The notes beneath the pieces are model-generated. The model was given only the letters and a program-made list of their open reading frames with translations. It was not told where the DNA came from and searched no databases. Both the position numbers and the translations under genes were made by a program. Shown here in pieces: positions 1 through 10,479 of a stretch of 15,992 bases of DNA. Source of the stretch: Poronia punctata (Eukaryota; Ascomycota; Sordariomycetes; Xylariales; Xylariaceae). The DNA lies in NCBI GenBank assembly GCA_022579005.1, contig MU401917.1, positions 1 through 15,992 on the forward strand. Direction: 5' to 3'. Position 1 is the stretch's first letter. Each line of letters opens with the position of its first letter.

Positions 1-290
1 TTAAACTTATACTTATTAGCTTATTTAATAATAAAAGTATAAATTATAAACTTATAAGCTTATAAAGCGCTAAACTTTTGCTATATAATTATAAATAATT
101 TTTAAAAGCAAAAAAGTAAAAAGTATTAATATATATACTTAACTTATATATTATATACTATATAAATAGCAATAGTAACTTATTTAGTAAAAGCTACTAT
201 TAAAAGTATAAAAACTGCTTTTTTAAAAAAAAAAGCTAAAGCTATTATTTATAATTAATATGTTTTATATACTAAAGCTAAAAAATTAGC
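1..290 (+). repeat. Module I, copy 1 (inverted relative to 6127-6413)
   Basis: This stretch is the reverse complement of 6127-6413 along its whole length, with differences mainly transitions plus small homopolymer changes. Homology stops sharply near 290, where the sequence switches to direct-repeat homology with 6503 onward. The left end is cut by the window edge, so the true length is unknown. It contains no open frame. It lies directly 5' of copy A, as its partner lies 5' of copy B, so it is either a 5' part of the same element that has flipped in one copy or a separate repeat that accompanies it. Confidence 0.8.
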
Positions 291-3200
291 TTAAAGCAAA
301 ATAGCTTTTAAACTAGCAGCTTTAATATAGTTTTATAAAATAGTTTATAAATTATAAGCTAAAAATTTTACTTTAATAAAGCTAGCAAAGATTATACGCT
401 ATAAAGCTAAAATATATAAAAAGTATTATATTAATAATAAAAGTATATTATATTTTAAAAAGTAGCTAATAATTTTAGCTTAAAAAGCTTTAGTAAATTA
501 AGTAATATATTAGTACTATAATAACTTAAAAACTAAGTATATAAAAAAATAGCTAAGTTATTATAGCATAAGTTTTATTAAAAAAGCTTAAAATAAAACA
601 TTTAAAAATACGTTACTAGCTATATATAATATAAAAAAGCTTAAAAGCTAAAGTATAAACTTTATAAAAAGCTTTAATTATTATTTTTACTAAAGTAGCT
701 TTTTTAAAAAATTAGCTTAAACTTTATTATAAAACTATTTTTATATATAAAAGCAAATAGTAACGTTTATAATATAATTTTAATTATTATAAACTAGTTT
801 ATAAAAATAATATTATTTATTTTTATATAAAAAACGCTTAATATTGCTAAGCTTATAATAATTATATATTATAAAATAAACTATTAATATAAGTTTTTAA
901 AAAAGATTATAAATAATAAAAATAAACTTATTATAAGCAAATTTTAAAAAAAGTTTTATAAAGTATAAAAAGTGCATTAGTAACTATTTACTATATAGTA
1001 TTTTTAAACTAATAGTTAAATAAAATAAGTATACTAAACTTTAAAAAAGTATTTTTATATTTTTTATAAAAGTAAGCTAAATAGCTAAGTTAAAATTTTA
1101 ATAAAATTTAAGTTTATATATAATAATAGCTAATATACTATTATAAGCTATTTTTTTTAAAGCGCTATATAAATATTATTTAAAAAGTATTAAATATATA
1201 CTAAAGCAGCTTTAATTTAATATTTAAAAAGTAAAAAAAAAACTATAATAAAAAAAGCTATATACTATATAGTTTATAAATATTAAAAGTAAGTAATAAA
1301 GTTAATATAAAAATATTTTAATAAATATTATATACTAAAAAAGTTTTAAGTAAGTAATATAATAAAGCTATTAATAATATATTTTAAGTTTAAGTATAAA
1401 AAAAAGCTAGCTTTTATATATATTTAAGTTAAAGTTTTTAAAAAAGTAAAAACTTAAATATACTAAATTTAATTATTTAAAATTTATTTTTAAGTTTATA
1501 ATATATTTTTTATATTATTGCTTAAGCTATAAATAAATTAGCTAAAAGCTACTAGTAAAATAGCGCTATTTAAGTTAAAAAATAAGTAAAAAAATAAGTA
1601 GTAAAAAATATTATTAAGTATTAAAAAAATTAAAATAAATAAAAATACTTACTAAAATAAAAAAGCTAGCTAATAAAATATAATATTTAAAAGCTAGCTA
1701 AATACTTAGTAAATATAAGCTGCTTATTAAACTAATATAAAAAAAAAGTTAAAAAAGTTTATACTAAGTAAAATAATAAGTAAAGTAGTTATATTAGCAT
1801 ATAAGCACTAAAAGTTATAAAAGTATAAAACTTAGTTAATAAAAAATAGTAAGCTATTATTAAGTAATTAACTAAGTTATAATATTATAAAAATTAAAAA
1901 CTTATATATAAAAAACTTTTAGCAACTTTAAACTAATTTATTAATAGTAAAAATAATATTATTAAAGTAAAGAGTTAATAAAAAAAAGCTAAACAATAGC
2001 TAAAAAAATAAAAACTATATTATAATATTAAAGTAGCTTTAGCTAGGATTTAATAGTATAGTTTAATAATTAATATAAATAAAAGTAATAATAAAAGTTA
2101 AAATAACTTTTTAAATAAAATTTTTTTAGTAAGCTTTGCTAATGCTTAAAAAAATTTTAAAACTTTTATTAGCAAACTATTTTTAAAAGTTTAGCTTTTT
2201 ATTAGTAAGTTTTATAATAAGTATATATAATTAGTATAAGTAAGCATTAAAGTTATTAAAAAAGCTATTTTAATATTTTTAAAAAAGTATAAAAAACTAA
2301 GCTTTTTATAAAATATTATTAAAGTTGCTAGCTAAAAGTTTTTTTTAGCTAATAAAAAATTAGTAAAGTTTTAATAACTAAGCTAGTAAATAGTTAATAA
2401 AAAATATAAATAATAAAAAAAACAATAATAATAGTTAATAAATATTAAATAAAAACTAATTTTTAATAAAAAGTAGTATAATATACTTTTTTTTTATATA
2501 TTAAAAAAACTAGCTTTTTTTAAAAAGTAACTACTTATTAAAAAGCTAAACTTGCTTTTTTTAAATAAAATTTATAATAGCTAATATAAATAATAATATT
2601 ATTAAATAAAATAGCTTTTTTATTATTAACAAAATTAGCTTAATAGTTTTACTAAATAATTTATATATAAACGTATATATAGCTAATAAATACTATAACT
2701 TTTTAAGCTATGCTTATTAAAGCAAAAAAAATTTATATAACTAATATTTAATAAAAATTATAAGCAATAAAGCAATAAATATATAATATAATAACTAATA
2801 TAGTTTTTTTATAAAAAATATAATTAAAATTACTAAGTTAGCAAAAGTAATAAATATAAAAGTTAAAATATATGCTTAAAATATAATGCTAGCAAAGCTT
2901 TTTACTAAGTATAAAAATAGTTTTTAGCTTATTATTATTAAAGTTATAGTTTAAGTTTAAAATAATATAGTTTAAAAATAACTAGCTAAAATTTATATTA
3001 AAAACATAAAAATATATAAAGTTAAAGTAAAAAAACTTTAAAAGCAGTATTATAACAACTGCTTAGTAAAAAATTAATTAAAATAAGCAATACTAAAAAA
3101 AAACAAATTTTAAAAGTAAGGTTATAAAATTAAAAAAAATAAAGTAAATTAATAAAAACTAAAAAAATAAGCAAAAGTATAGTAATAAGCTATAAAAAAG

Positions 3201-3533
3201 TAATTTAATTAAATAAAATTAAAAGCAGGCCTAACTAGTAAATATACTTATAAATAATAAAATTACTAAAAAGTAGCAACTTAAAAAAAAAAAGCAATAT
3301 AATAAAATACTTGCTTATAAGACCTACTAGCTATACTATAAGTATATAAACTATATAAAAGCTAAACTTATGCTAACTATTAGCTATAGTTTAGCTAGTT
3401 ACACTTTTTTTTATTTTTTTTAGCTAGTTTAGTTACTTACTTAGTTAACTAAATAACAGTTATTTAATATACCTAGTTCTTAAAATTGCTAGCAATATTA
3501 CCTTATAACTAGCTTATTATAAAAACCTTTATA
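291..3533 (+). mobile_element. Copy A: degenerate LTR-retrotransposon-like element, 3' portion with 3' LTR
   Basis: The copy aligns directly with 6503-9705 (copy B) over its full length, at an offset of about 6.2 kb at the 5' end. From about position 746 onward it also aligns with the reverse complements of copies C and D. Stretches I compared by eye (for example 380-700 against 6590-6900) are about nine-tenths identical, with nearly all differences C/T or G/A. The similarity to C and D is high in the 5' half (about 750-1900) and weaker, with indels and transversions, around 2860-3290. The copy ends in the LTR-like block at 3298-3533. No LTR is seen at its 5' side within the window. Coding capacity is destroyed and I cannot recognise reverse transcriptase, integrase or other domains. 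The LTR model rests on the terminal blocks; a LINE with 5' truncated copies is the main alternative. Confidence 0.7.
3298..3533 (+). repeat. LTR-like terminal block of copy A
   Basis: This is the 236-bp block shared by all five sites. It starts at the sequence tataataaaatac, just after an A-rich stretch with one G (3282-3297), and ends in ccttt followed by ata. It holds the family landmarks: a gctaac/tagctatag stretch near 3371-3390, the ttacttacttagttaac run near 3433, a cctagttct run near 3472 and gctagcaa near 3488. The original TG...CA ends are inferred; both now read TA. Confidence 0.65.
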
Positions 3534-5062
3534 TTTACTTTTTTAAAACACTTATTAAGCGTTTAAGCTTTAAGCATATTTAAAAAGTTAATAAGCTTAA
3601 ATTTAAATAATTATTTATAAAAAGTTAACTAAATTATTTTATAGTTTTTAATATTAAAGTTTTATTATAAAATAAAAATTAGCTTAATTTAAATTAAGTT
3701 AAAGTTTATATAAGTATAAAAATAAATTATAAGTTTTTAGTAAAAGGAACTATAAAGTAATATAGTAAGTTTTATAGATCAATAATAATAATAAAAAGAT
3801 AGCTAGCAAAGCCAAGTTTAATTACTTTATAATATAGGTAATTAATTTACCGCGCTAGTACCTTATCTAATCTATAAATATTTAATTTATATGTACAAGG
3901 ACTTATTTTAGGTTTTTTATAATATGTTATATTAAGTGCTAGCTATATAAAAGCTAGCGTTAACCTTAACGCTTATAAGTATATTAAATATATATTATTT
4001 AGTGCAAAATTGTTACTTTTTTGTTTTTTGCCTTGTTTTTTTATTAGGTTAATTAAAAATACTTTTTTTATAACTAGTTTACTTTTTTTTTAACTTAATA
4101 TTTTTTAATTAGGTTTTTTATATTTTATAGTTATTATTTAAAACGCTACTAGTTATTTTTATAGCTTTATCTTTTTTATTTAACTAAGTATTAAAATCTA
4201 GTTTTAAATTTGTTTAAATAGTAGTTAAAAATAGTTTTAATTTTAAAAAACTTACTAGTTTTATTTAAATTTAGTTAGTTGCTTTAAATTAAACTAGGTA
4301 CTAAAATAAATTAATAAAACAAGTCTTTTTGTTTTGTTTAAAGGATAAAAAAGCTATAAATATAACTAAATAAATCTTAAAAGTTTAAAAGATCGATTTT
4401 ATAAGCTAGCTTTTTTTTTTTAAAAAAAAGCTAGCGCGCTATTAAAAGTACTTTTAAAAAGTTGTCTAAGTAAGTAATATTTATAATAAAGCTAAAATAA
4501 ACTTTATTCTTTTTATTAAACTTGATTAGTATATACTTTTAATTATAATAATATTTAGCGTAAGTAGTAGCAAAGTTTATAGCAAGCTTAGCATTTTACA
4601 AAAAAATAAATTAAAAGAATATTTAATTTATTAAAATTTAAAGCGGCTAAAATAGCTTTTTTAAATTATATAATAATATTATTAAATTTAAAAAGTTAAA
4701 ATCTAAATAATATTTTATATAAAAAACTTTAATCGTTTTTAAATAACTAGTATTTAGATTTTATTATAAAAATAGTAATAAGTTTTTTTTAAGTATTTAA
4801 AGTAAAAATATTATATTATTGTTTTTACTATTTAATCTTTTTTATTTTAAAGCTTTGTTAATTTATAAATAAAACGCCGTTAATATTAAAGGTTTTATAT
4901 TAAAGCTTTTTTATAGTTTGTTTTAAAAAAGCTAAAGTAAACTTTTAATTTTAATTTAAAATAAAGTTTAATAAAGCTTCTTAATTAGTTAAAAAACCTA
5001 TTTAAGTAAATATAGCTGCTTAATCTTTTACTATATACTTTATATTACTAAGTATTAGTAAT
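3534..5062. other. Spacer without genes, less strongly mutated than the repeats
   Basis: I found no match here to the other parts of the window and no open reading frame worth reporting. It differs from copy A in base context: TpC and GpA are present at many places (for example near 3778, 3867, 4170, 4324, 4392, 4465, 4508, 4733, 4837 and 5025), whereas 1-3450 holds only a handful. A few stretches keep several C or G residues close together (3840-3860, 3890-3912, 3955-3972, 4428-4440). It may be a different, lower-copy or older element, or unique DNA into which mutation has spread. A weak resemblance of 5036-5062 to the sequence upstream of the LTR in C is possible but not convincing. Confidence 0.5.
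4405..4435. repeat. Perfect inverted repeat / hairpin with 14-bp stem
   Basis: The arms are gctagc plus eight T and eight A plus gctagc, separated by three T. The stem is perfect for 14 bp and is followed at once by alternating gcgcgc (4434-4439), rare in this window. It has the shape of a rho-independent terminator, but in a presumed fungal nuclear sequence with no adjacent gene that reading is not warranted. It could be the fused ends of two elements or chance symmetry in T-run/A-run DNA, although six paired bases at each outer end are not simple AT. Confidence 0.7.
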
Positions 5063-5297
5063 TATAATAAGGCACCTACTTATAAAACCTACTAGCTACG
5101 CTACTAGTATACAAACTATATATAGGCTAAACCTACGCTAGCTATTAGCTATAGTTTAGCTAGTTATACTTTTTTTTATCTTTTTAGCTAGCTTAGTTAC
5201 TTACTTAGTTAATTAAATAAAAGTTATTTAATATATTTAGTTTTTAAAATTGCTAGCAACATTATTTTATAACTACTTTATTGCTTAAACTTTTATA
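5063..5297 (+). repeat. Isolated copy of the LTR-like block (possible solo LTR)
   Basis: This is a 235-bp copy of the terminal block found at 3298-3533, in the same orientation. It is less eroded in its first half: ggcacctacttataaaacct and a ctaaacctacgctagc stretch keep C residues that are T in copy A. Homology becomes doubtful immediately before 5063 and ends at about 5297, without internal-element sequence on either side, as expected for a solo LTR formed by recombination between two LTRs. The five bases outside each end (gtaat and ctttt) do not form a visible target-site duplication. It could instead be the 5' LTR of copy B, giving an element of about 4.6 kb; the following sequence does not match the internal start seen at the C/D junction, which argues against that. 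Confidence 0.65.
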
Positions 5298-6126
5298 CTT
5301 TTTTATTTTTTTATTTTTAAGTTATACTATAATATTTAGTAAAAAGATTTAAATTAAAAACTAAGTATAGTTTATAGCTACTAAGCAAATAATTAGCAAT
5401 AATATAAACAAGCTTAATAAGCTTAATATTAAAAATAAGTAATAAAAACTAAAAAAACTAGCTAATAGTTAAGCTAAATTTATAAATAGTTAAAAATAAA
5501 AAAGTAATAATAAATACAATAAAAAAAGCAAAAAAGTTAATAGTAAATTAAAAAACTTAAAATAAGAGGTGCTACTTATTAAAATAAATAATTAGCTAAT
5601 AGCTAGCAACCTTTAAAAAAGTTAAAAAAGTAAAAGCTATTTTTTTTACTTTAGCTTACTATTATATAATAGCTTATTTAATAAAAGCTTTTATTATAAT
5701 AGTTTTTATAAAAGTTTAAAAAGCAAAGGTAATAATTTTTTAAATTAAATTCTTAATATAATAAATTAAAATATATAGTTGCTTTAGCTACTTACTAAGT
5801 AAAAAAAAACTTAATATAAAAATAATGTAAAAGCTTTTATATATAACTATAAGTAGCTAAAGTAAAATATTACTACTATAAAGATTAAAAACTAAATTAT
5901 AGCTATAAAAAAAGGTAATTAGTAAAAGCTTAGCTATAAAGATTTAATATAAATTATTTAAGCTTTAATATAAGCTAAGTTTAAAATTTAAACAAATTAG
6001 CGTGCTTATTAAAATATACTAAACTATAATAACTTAAAAAAAAAAGCTACCTTTAAAAACTTTTAAAAGTTTATTTAGTAAAAAAATGTTAATTTAAAAC
6101 TATTTAAGTAAATTTTTTTAAAAATA
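5298..6126. other. Spacer between isolated LTR and inverted module
   Basis: I see no gene and no convincing match elsewhere in the window. It is A-rich on the plus strand from about 5440 to 5560. TpC/GpA are uncommon but present (near 5345, 5563, 5751, 5881, 5940), so its mutation level is between that of copy A and that of 3534-5062. If the isolated LTR belonged to copy B, this stretch would be the 5' internal region of B. Confidence 0.45.
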
Positions 6127-6413
6127 GCTAATTTTTTAGCTTTAGCATATAAAATATATTAATTATAAATAATAGCTTTAGCTTTTTTTAAAAAGAAAAT
6201 AGTTTTTATACTTTTAGCAGTAGCTTTTATTAAAAAAGTTATTATTATTATCTATATAGTATATAATATATAAATTAAGCATATATATTAATACTTTTTA
6301 CTTTTTTACTTTTAAAAATTGTTTATAATTATATAGTAAAAGTTTAGCGCTTTATAAGCTTATAAGTTTATAATTTATACTTTTATTATTAAATAAGCTA
6401 ATAAATATAAGTT
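6127..6413 (-). repeat. Module I, copy 2 (inverted relative to 1-290)
   Basis: This is the reverse complement of 1-290. Recognisable anchors are the tttagcgctttataagc run near 6343-6360 and the poly-T-rich stretch near 6185-6200. Homology begins abruptly just after atagcta near 6127, the point that corresponds to position 290 in copy 1, where copy A begins. The two copies therefore share one breakpoint adjacent to the element in A, but in B that breakpoint faces away from the element. Differences between the copies are mainly transitions. Confidence 0.8.
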
Positions 6414-6502
6414 TAATAAAGCTTTTTAAGCTGCTTTAGTAGTATAAGCTAATGCTTTACTTTTTTTTTAAAATAAGATTTTTGCTAATAACTACTATAC
6501 TT
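6414..6502. other. Linker between module I and copy B
   Basis: This is 89 bp of AT-rich sequence with no counterpart elsewhere in the window. If module I was inverted as one piece between copies A and B, the reverse complement of this linker should lie immediately left of position 1, outside the window. Confidence 0.5.
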
Positions 6503-8755
6503 TTTATAATAGCTTAAAGCAAAACGGCTTTTTAACTAGCAGCTTTAATATAGTTTTATAAAAGAGTTTATAAATTATAAGCTAAAAACTTTATTTTATA
6601 AAACTTATAAAAATTATATATTATAAAGCTAAAATATATAAAAAGTATTATATTAATAATAAAAATATATTATATTTTAAAAAGTAGCTAGTAATTTTAG
6701 CTTAAAAAGCTTTAATAAAGCAATTAATATACTAGCACTATAATAACTTAAAAGCTAAGCATATAAAAAAAATAGCTAAGTTATTATAGTATAAGTTTTA
6801 TTAAAAAAGCTTAAAGCAAAATGTTTAAAAATACATTACTAGCTATATATAATATAAAAAAGCTTAAAAGCTAAAGTATAAGCTTTATAAAAAGCTTTAG
6901 TTATTACTTTTTTTTAAAATAGCTTTTTTAAAAAATTAGCTTAGATTTTATTATAAAACTACTTTTATATATAAAAGCAAATAGTAATATTTAAAATATT
7001 ATTTTAATTATTATAAACTAGTTTATAAAAATAGTATTATTTATTTTTATATAAAAAACGCTTAACGCTGCTAAGCTTATAGCAATTATATACTATAAAG
7101 TAAACTATTAGTAAAAAAAATAAACTTATTATAAGTAAATTTTAAAAAAGGTTTTATAAAGTATAAAAAGTATATTAGTAGCTATTTATTATATAGTACT
7201 TTTAAATTAATAGCTAAATAAAATAAGTATACTAAACTTTAAAAAAATACTTTTATACTTTTTATAGTAATAAGTTAAATAGTTAAATTAAAGTACTAAT
7301 AAATGCTAAGTTTATATATAATAAAAGCTAATATATTATTATAAGCTATTTATTATTTAAAGCATTATATAAATATTACTTAAAAAGTATTAAGTATATG
7401 CTAAAGTAGCTTTAATTTAATATTTAAAAAGTAAAAAAAAAGTTATAGTAAATAAAAGCTATATATTATATAGTTTATAAGCATTAAAAATAAGTAATTA
7501 AGTTAATATAAAAATATTATAATAAATATTATATATTAAAAAAGTTTTAAGTAAGTAATATAATAAAGCTATTAATAATATATTTTAAGTTTAAGTATAA
7601 AAAAAAGCTAGCTTTTATATATATTTAAATTAAAAAATTTTAAAAAGTAAAAACTTAAGTATATTAAATTAAATTTTTTAAAATTTATTTTTAAGTTTTT
7701 AATATATTTTTTATATTATTACTTAAACTATAAATAAACTAGCTAAAAAATAGTAGTTAAATAGCGTTGCTTAAGTTAAAAAATAAATAAAAAAAGTAAG
7801 TAGTAAAAAATATTATTTAATATTAAAATAATTAAAATAAATAAAAATACTTAATAAAATAAAAAAGCTATCTAAATACTTAATAAATATAAGCTATTTA
7901 TTAAACTAATATAAAAAAAATTAAAAACATTTATACTAAGTAAAATAATAAATAAAGTAATTATATTAGCATATAAGTACTAAGTTATAAAGTATATAAC
8001 TTAGTTAATAAAAAAATAGTAAGCTATTGCTAAATAAGCTAAGCTAAGTTATAGTATTATAAAAACTAAAAACTTATACTTTAATAAACTTATTATAACT
8101 TGAAGCTTACTTAAACTACTAATATAAAAAGCATTATTATTAAATAAAAAGTTAGCAAGTAAAAGCTAAAAAAAAGCTAAAAAAGCAAATAATATACTAT
8201 ATTATTAAAATAATTATAGTTAAAAATAAGTAGCGCAGTTTAATAGATATTATAAATAAAGCTAGTAATAGTAATAAAAACTACGTTATAAGCAAAGATT
8301 TTTTAAAAAGCTTTACTAATTTTAAAAAATGTTTTAATGCTTTTATTTTTATAAGCTTTTTTAAATTTTAGCTTTTTATTAGCAGCTTTTAAAATAAATA
8401 TATATAACTAGCATAAGTAAGCATTTAAATTGCTTAAAAAGATATTTTAATACTTTAAAAAAAACAGCATACTAGGCTTTATATAAAATATTATTAAAAT
8501 TATTAAGTAAAAGTATTACTAACTAACTAGCAATTAAGCAGTAAAAGTATAAACTATAAAAAAAGTAATAATAATAGTTAATAAGTAATAAATAAAAACT
8601 AATTTTTAATAAATAGTAATATAGCGTTTTTTTAAATTAATATAACTAGCTTTTTCTTAAAAGCAACTATATACTAAAAAACTAAGCTTACTTTAAATAA
8701 GTAAAATATATGCTAACTTATAACTATAAAAGTATTTTTTAGCAAAGTAGCGTTT

Positions 8756-8773
8756 TTATTATTATTATTATTA
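8756..8773 (+). repeat. (TTA)6 microsatellite inside copy B
   Basis: Six perfect TTA units are followed by further T-rich imperfect units. The aligned place in copy A (about 2620-2630) has two units only, so this is one of the few differences between A and B that is not a transition. Confidence 0.85.
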
Positions 8774-9471
8774 TTTTTATTTTTAGCTTTAGCAATAATA
8801 GCTTAATAGGTTTTTTAAACTATAAAAGTTTTAGTATAAAAGCAAAAAGCATACTATATAATATTTTAAGCTATACTTAGCAAAGCAAAAAGTATTTAAA
8901 AAAAATTTAATATTTAATAAAATTAATAAGCAAAAAAATAGCAGATATATAATATAATAGCTATAATAGTTATACTTATAAAAAGTATAATTAACGTTGC
9001 TAAAGCAGCAAAAATAGCAAATATAAAAATTTAAATATATACTAAAAACGCAATGCTAGCAAGGCTTTTTACTAAGTATTATTATAACCTTTAGCTTATT
9101 ACTATTTAGCTAAGCAAGATTATAGTTAAAATTAAAAATTTTATAGTTTAAAAATAATTAACTTAGTTTAATATTAAAAGTATACTAATATATAAACTTA
9201 AAATAAAAAAGCTTTAAAAGTAATATAATAGCAGTTGCTTAGTAAAAAGCTTAATAAAATAGTAATATTAAAAAAAGGCAAGTGGTAAAAATAAGGTTAT
9301 AAAATTAAAAACAACGTGCAAGCTAAAATATAAGCTAATAAGTTAATAAAAAAATAGCTTATAAAATATAATAAAGCAATTTAATTAAAAAAAATTAAAA
9401 AGTAGGCTAATTAGCAAATATACTTATAAATGCTAAAATTGCTAAAAACTAGTAACCTAAAAAGAAGGCAG

Positions 9472-9705
9472 TATAATAAAGCACTTAGTTAAAAAACCTA
9501 TTTACTAAGCTATTTGCATACAAACTATATACTAGCTAAAGCTAGGTTAGCTAATAGCTAAGGCTTTACTAGTTATACTTTTTTTAATCCTTTTAGCTAG
9601 TCTGGTTACCTACTTAGCTAACTAGACAGAAGTTATTTAATATACCTAGTTCTTAGAATTGCTAGCAATATCACCTTGCAACCACCCTATTACTAAACCC
9701 TTACA
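9472..9705 (+). repeat. LTR-like terminal block of copy B (best preserved)
   Basis: This 234-bp block begins tataataaagcac just after a purine-rich stretch (aaaaagaaggcag, ending 9471) and ends aaacccttaca. The CA end is intact here and would pair with an original TGTAA start, giving a TGTAA/TTACA terminus typical of LTRs. From about 9585 to 9705 the C/G content is well above the rest of the window and TpC, CpC and CpA are present (for example near 9587, 9600, 9607, 9671-9687). The following bases are taata; no matching duplication was found upstream. Confidence 0.7.
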
Positions 9706-10479
9706 TAATATAGCTTTAATAAATAAAGCAAATAAAAAGCTAATTAATGCGTTAATTTATTTTTTATAATATGGTTTATAAACTTATTGCTTTATAAAAC
9801 AATTAAATTTTATGTTAAATGCTTAAAGTAAATTATAAAATATTATAAATAAAGTAAACAAAAAAAGCAAAATAATTTAATTAAATAAAAAGCTTATGCT
9901 TAATTAAGTATAGTTAACTTTTAAAATTATAGTAATTATAGATTTAAAATAATTGTTTTAAAAAGGGCTATAAAAAGAACTTAAAATATTATTAAATATT
10001 ATAAAAAGTTTAAAACAATAATAAAAACGTTATAACCTTTTTAAAGCCTAGCTATTTATTTAAAGTTGTTAATAATTTAATTTTTAATATAAACTAAAAA
10101 GAAAACAAAAAGCTATATATATTAAAAACTATAGTAGTAATATTTATAACTATAGTATATAATAGTAAATACTACTTTAAAAAATAATAAATATTATCAA
10201 ACTTTAAGCAATATATAATTTAATTTAAAATAAAGCTAGTTAAAAAGTATATTAACTATTATAATACTTATAAACTTTGCACAACTTTGCAAAAAAAACT
10301 ATATAGATTTTATTAAACAATAAAACTAGCAGATTTATATTTTATAAAAACTATTGCTATAAACTTTATTATAGGACTTTTAAATATTAAAGTAACTAAT
10401 TTACTTTAAAAACTAAAAAATTATAAGTATTTTTATATTTTTATAATTACTATATATAGTATATTTAAGCAATTATTAT
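9706..10479. other. Spacer between converging copies B and C
   Basis: No gene and no internal homologue was recognised. TpC/GpA occur at several places (near 9939, 9974, 10098, 10195, 10304, 10330, 10373), more often than in the repeats. It forms the loop of the large imperfect inverted repeat made by copies B and C, with their LTR-like ends facing each other. Confidence 0.5.

Larger units (their letters stand above)
6503..9705 (+). mobile_element. Copy B: degenerate LTR-retrotransposon-like element with 3' LTR
   Basis: This is a direct repeat of copy A (291-3533), a little shorter because of small deletions, for example near 7100 and around 7860-7880. Like A it extends about 450 bp further 5' than copies C and D. 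It carries an expanded TTA tract (8756-8773) that has only two units in A. Its last part, especially the LTR-like block, is the least mutated portion of any copy in the window. No domain can be read because stops are frequent in all frames. The 5' LTR is either missing, outside the recognisable part, or the isolated block at 5063-5297. Confidence 0.7.

Noticed and set aside
291..3297. Naming the element family (Gypsy, Copia, Tad-like LINE, telomere-linked helicase)
   Set aside because: Four mutated copies do not let me recover readable domains by eye, so any family name would be a guess.
4405..4435. Rho-independent terminator
   Set aside because: The shape fits, but there is no gene upstream and the window looks like fungal nuclear heterochromatin.
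8756..8773. CRISPR-like or other regularly spaced array
   Set aside because: It is a simple trinucleotide tract; no repeats with unique spacers occur in the window.
9690..9705. Telomere-like repeat at the repeat ends (ctaaacccttac and its complement)
   Set aside because: It is a single occurrence per element and not an array of TTAGGG/CCCTAA units; it is better explained as the LTR terminus.
5063..9705. Complete LTR element B with 5' LTR at 5063-5297
   Set aside because: This is possible but not adopted: no target-site duplication is visible, and the sequence after 5297 does not match the internal start that follows the LTR at the C/D junction.
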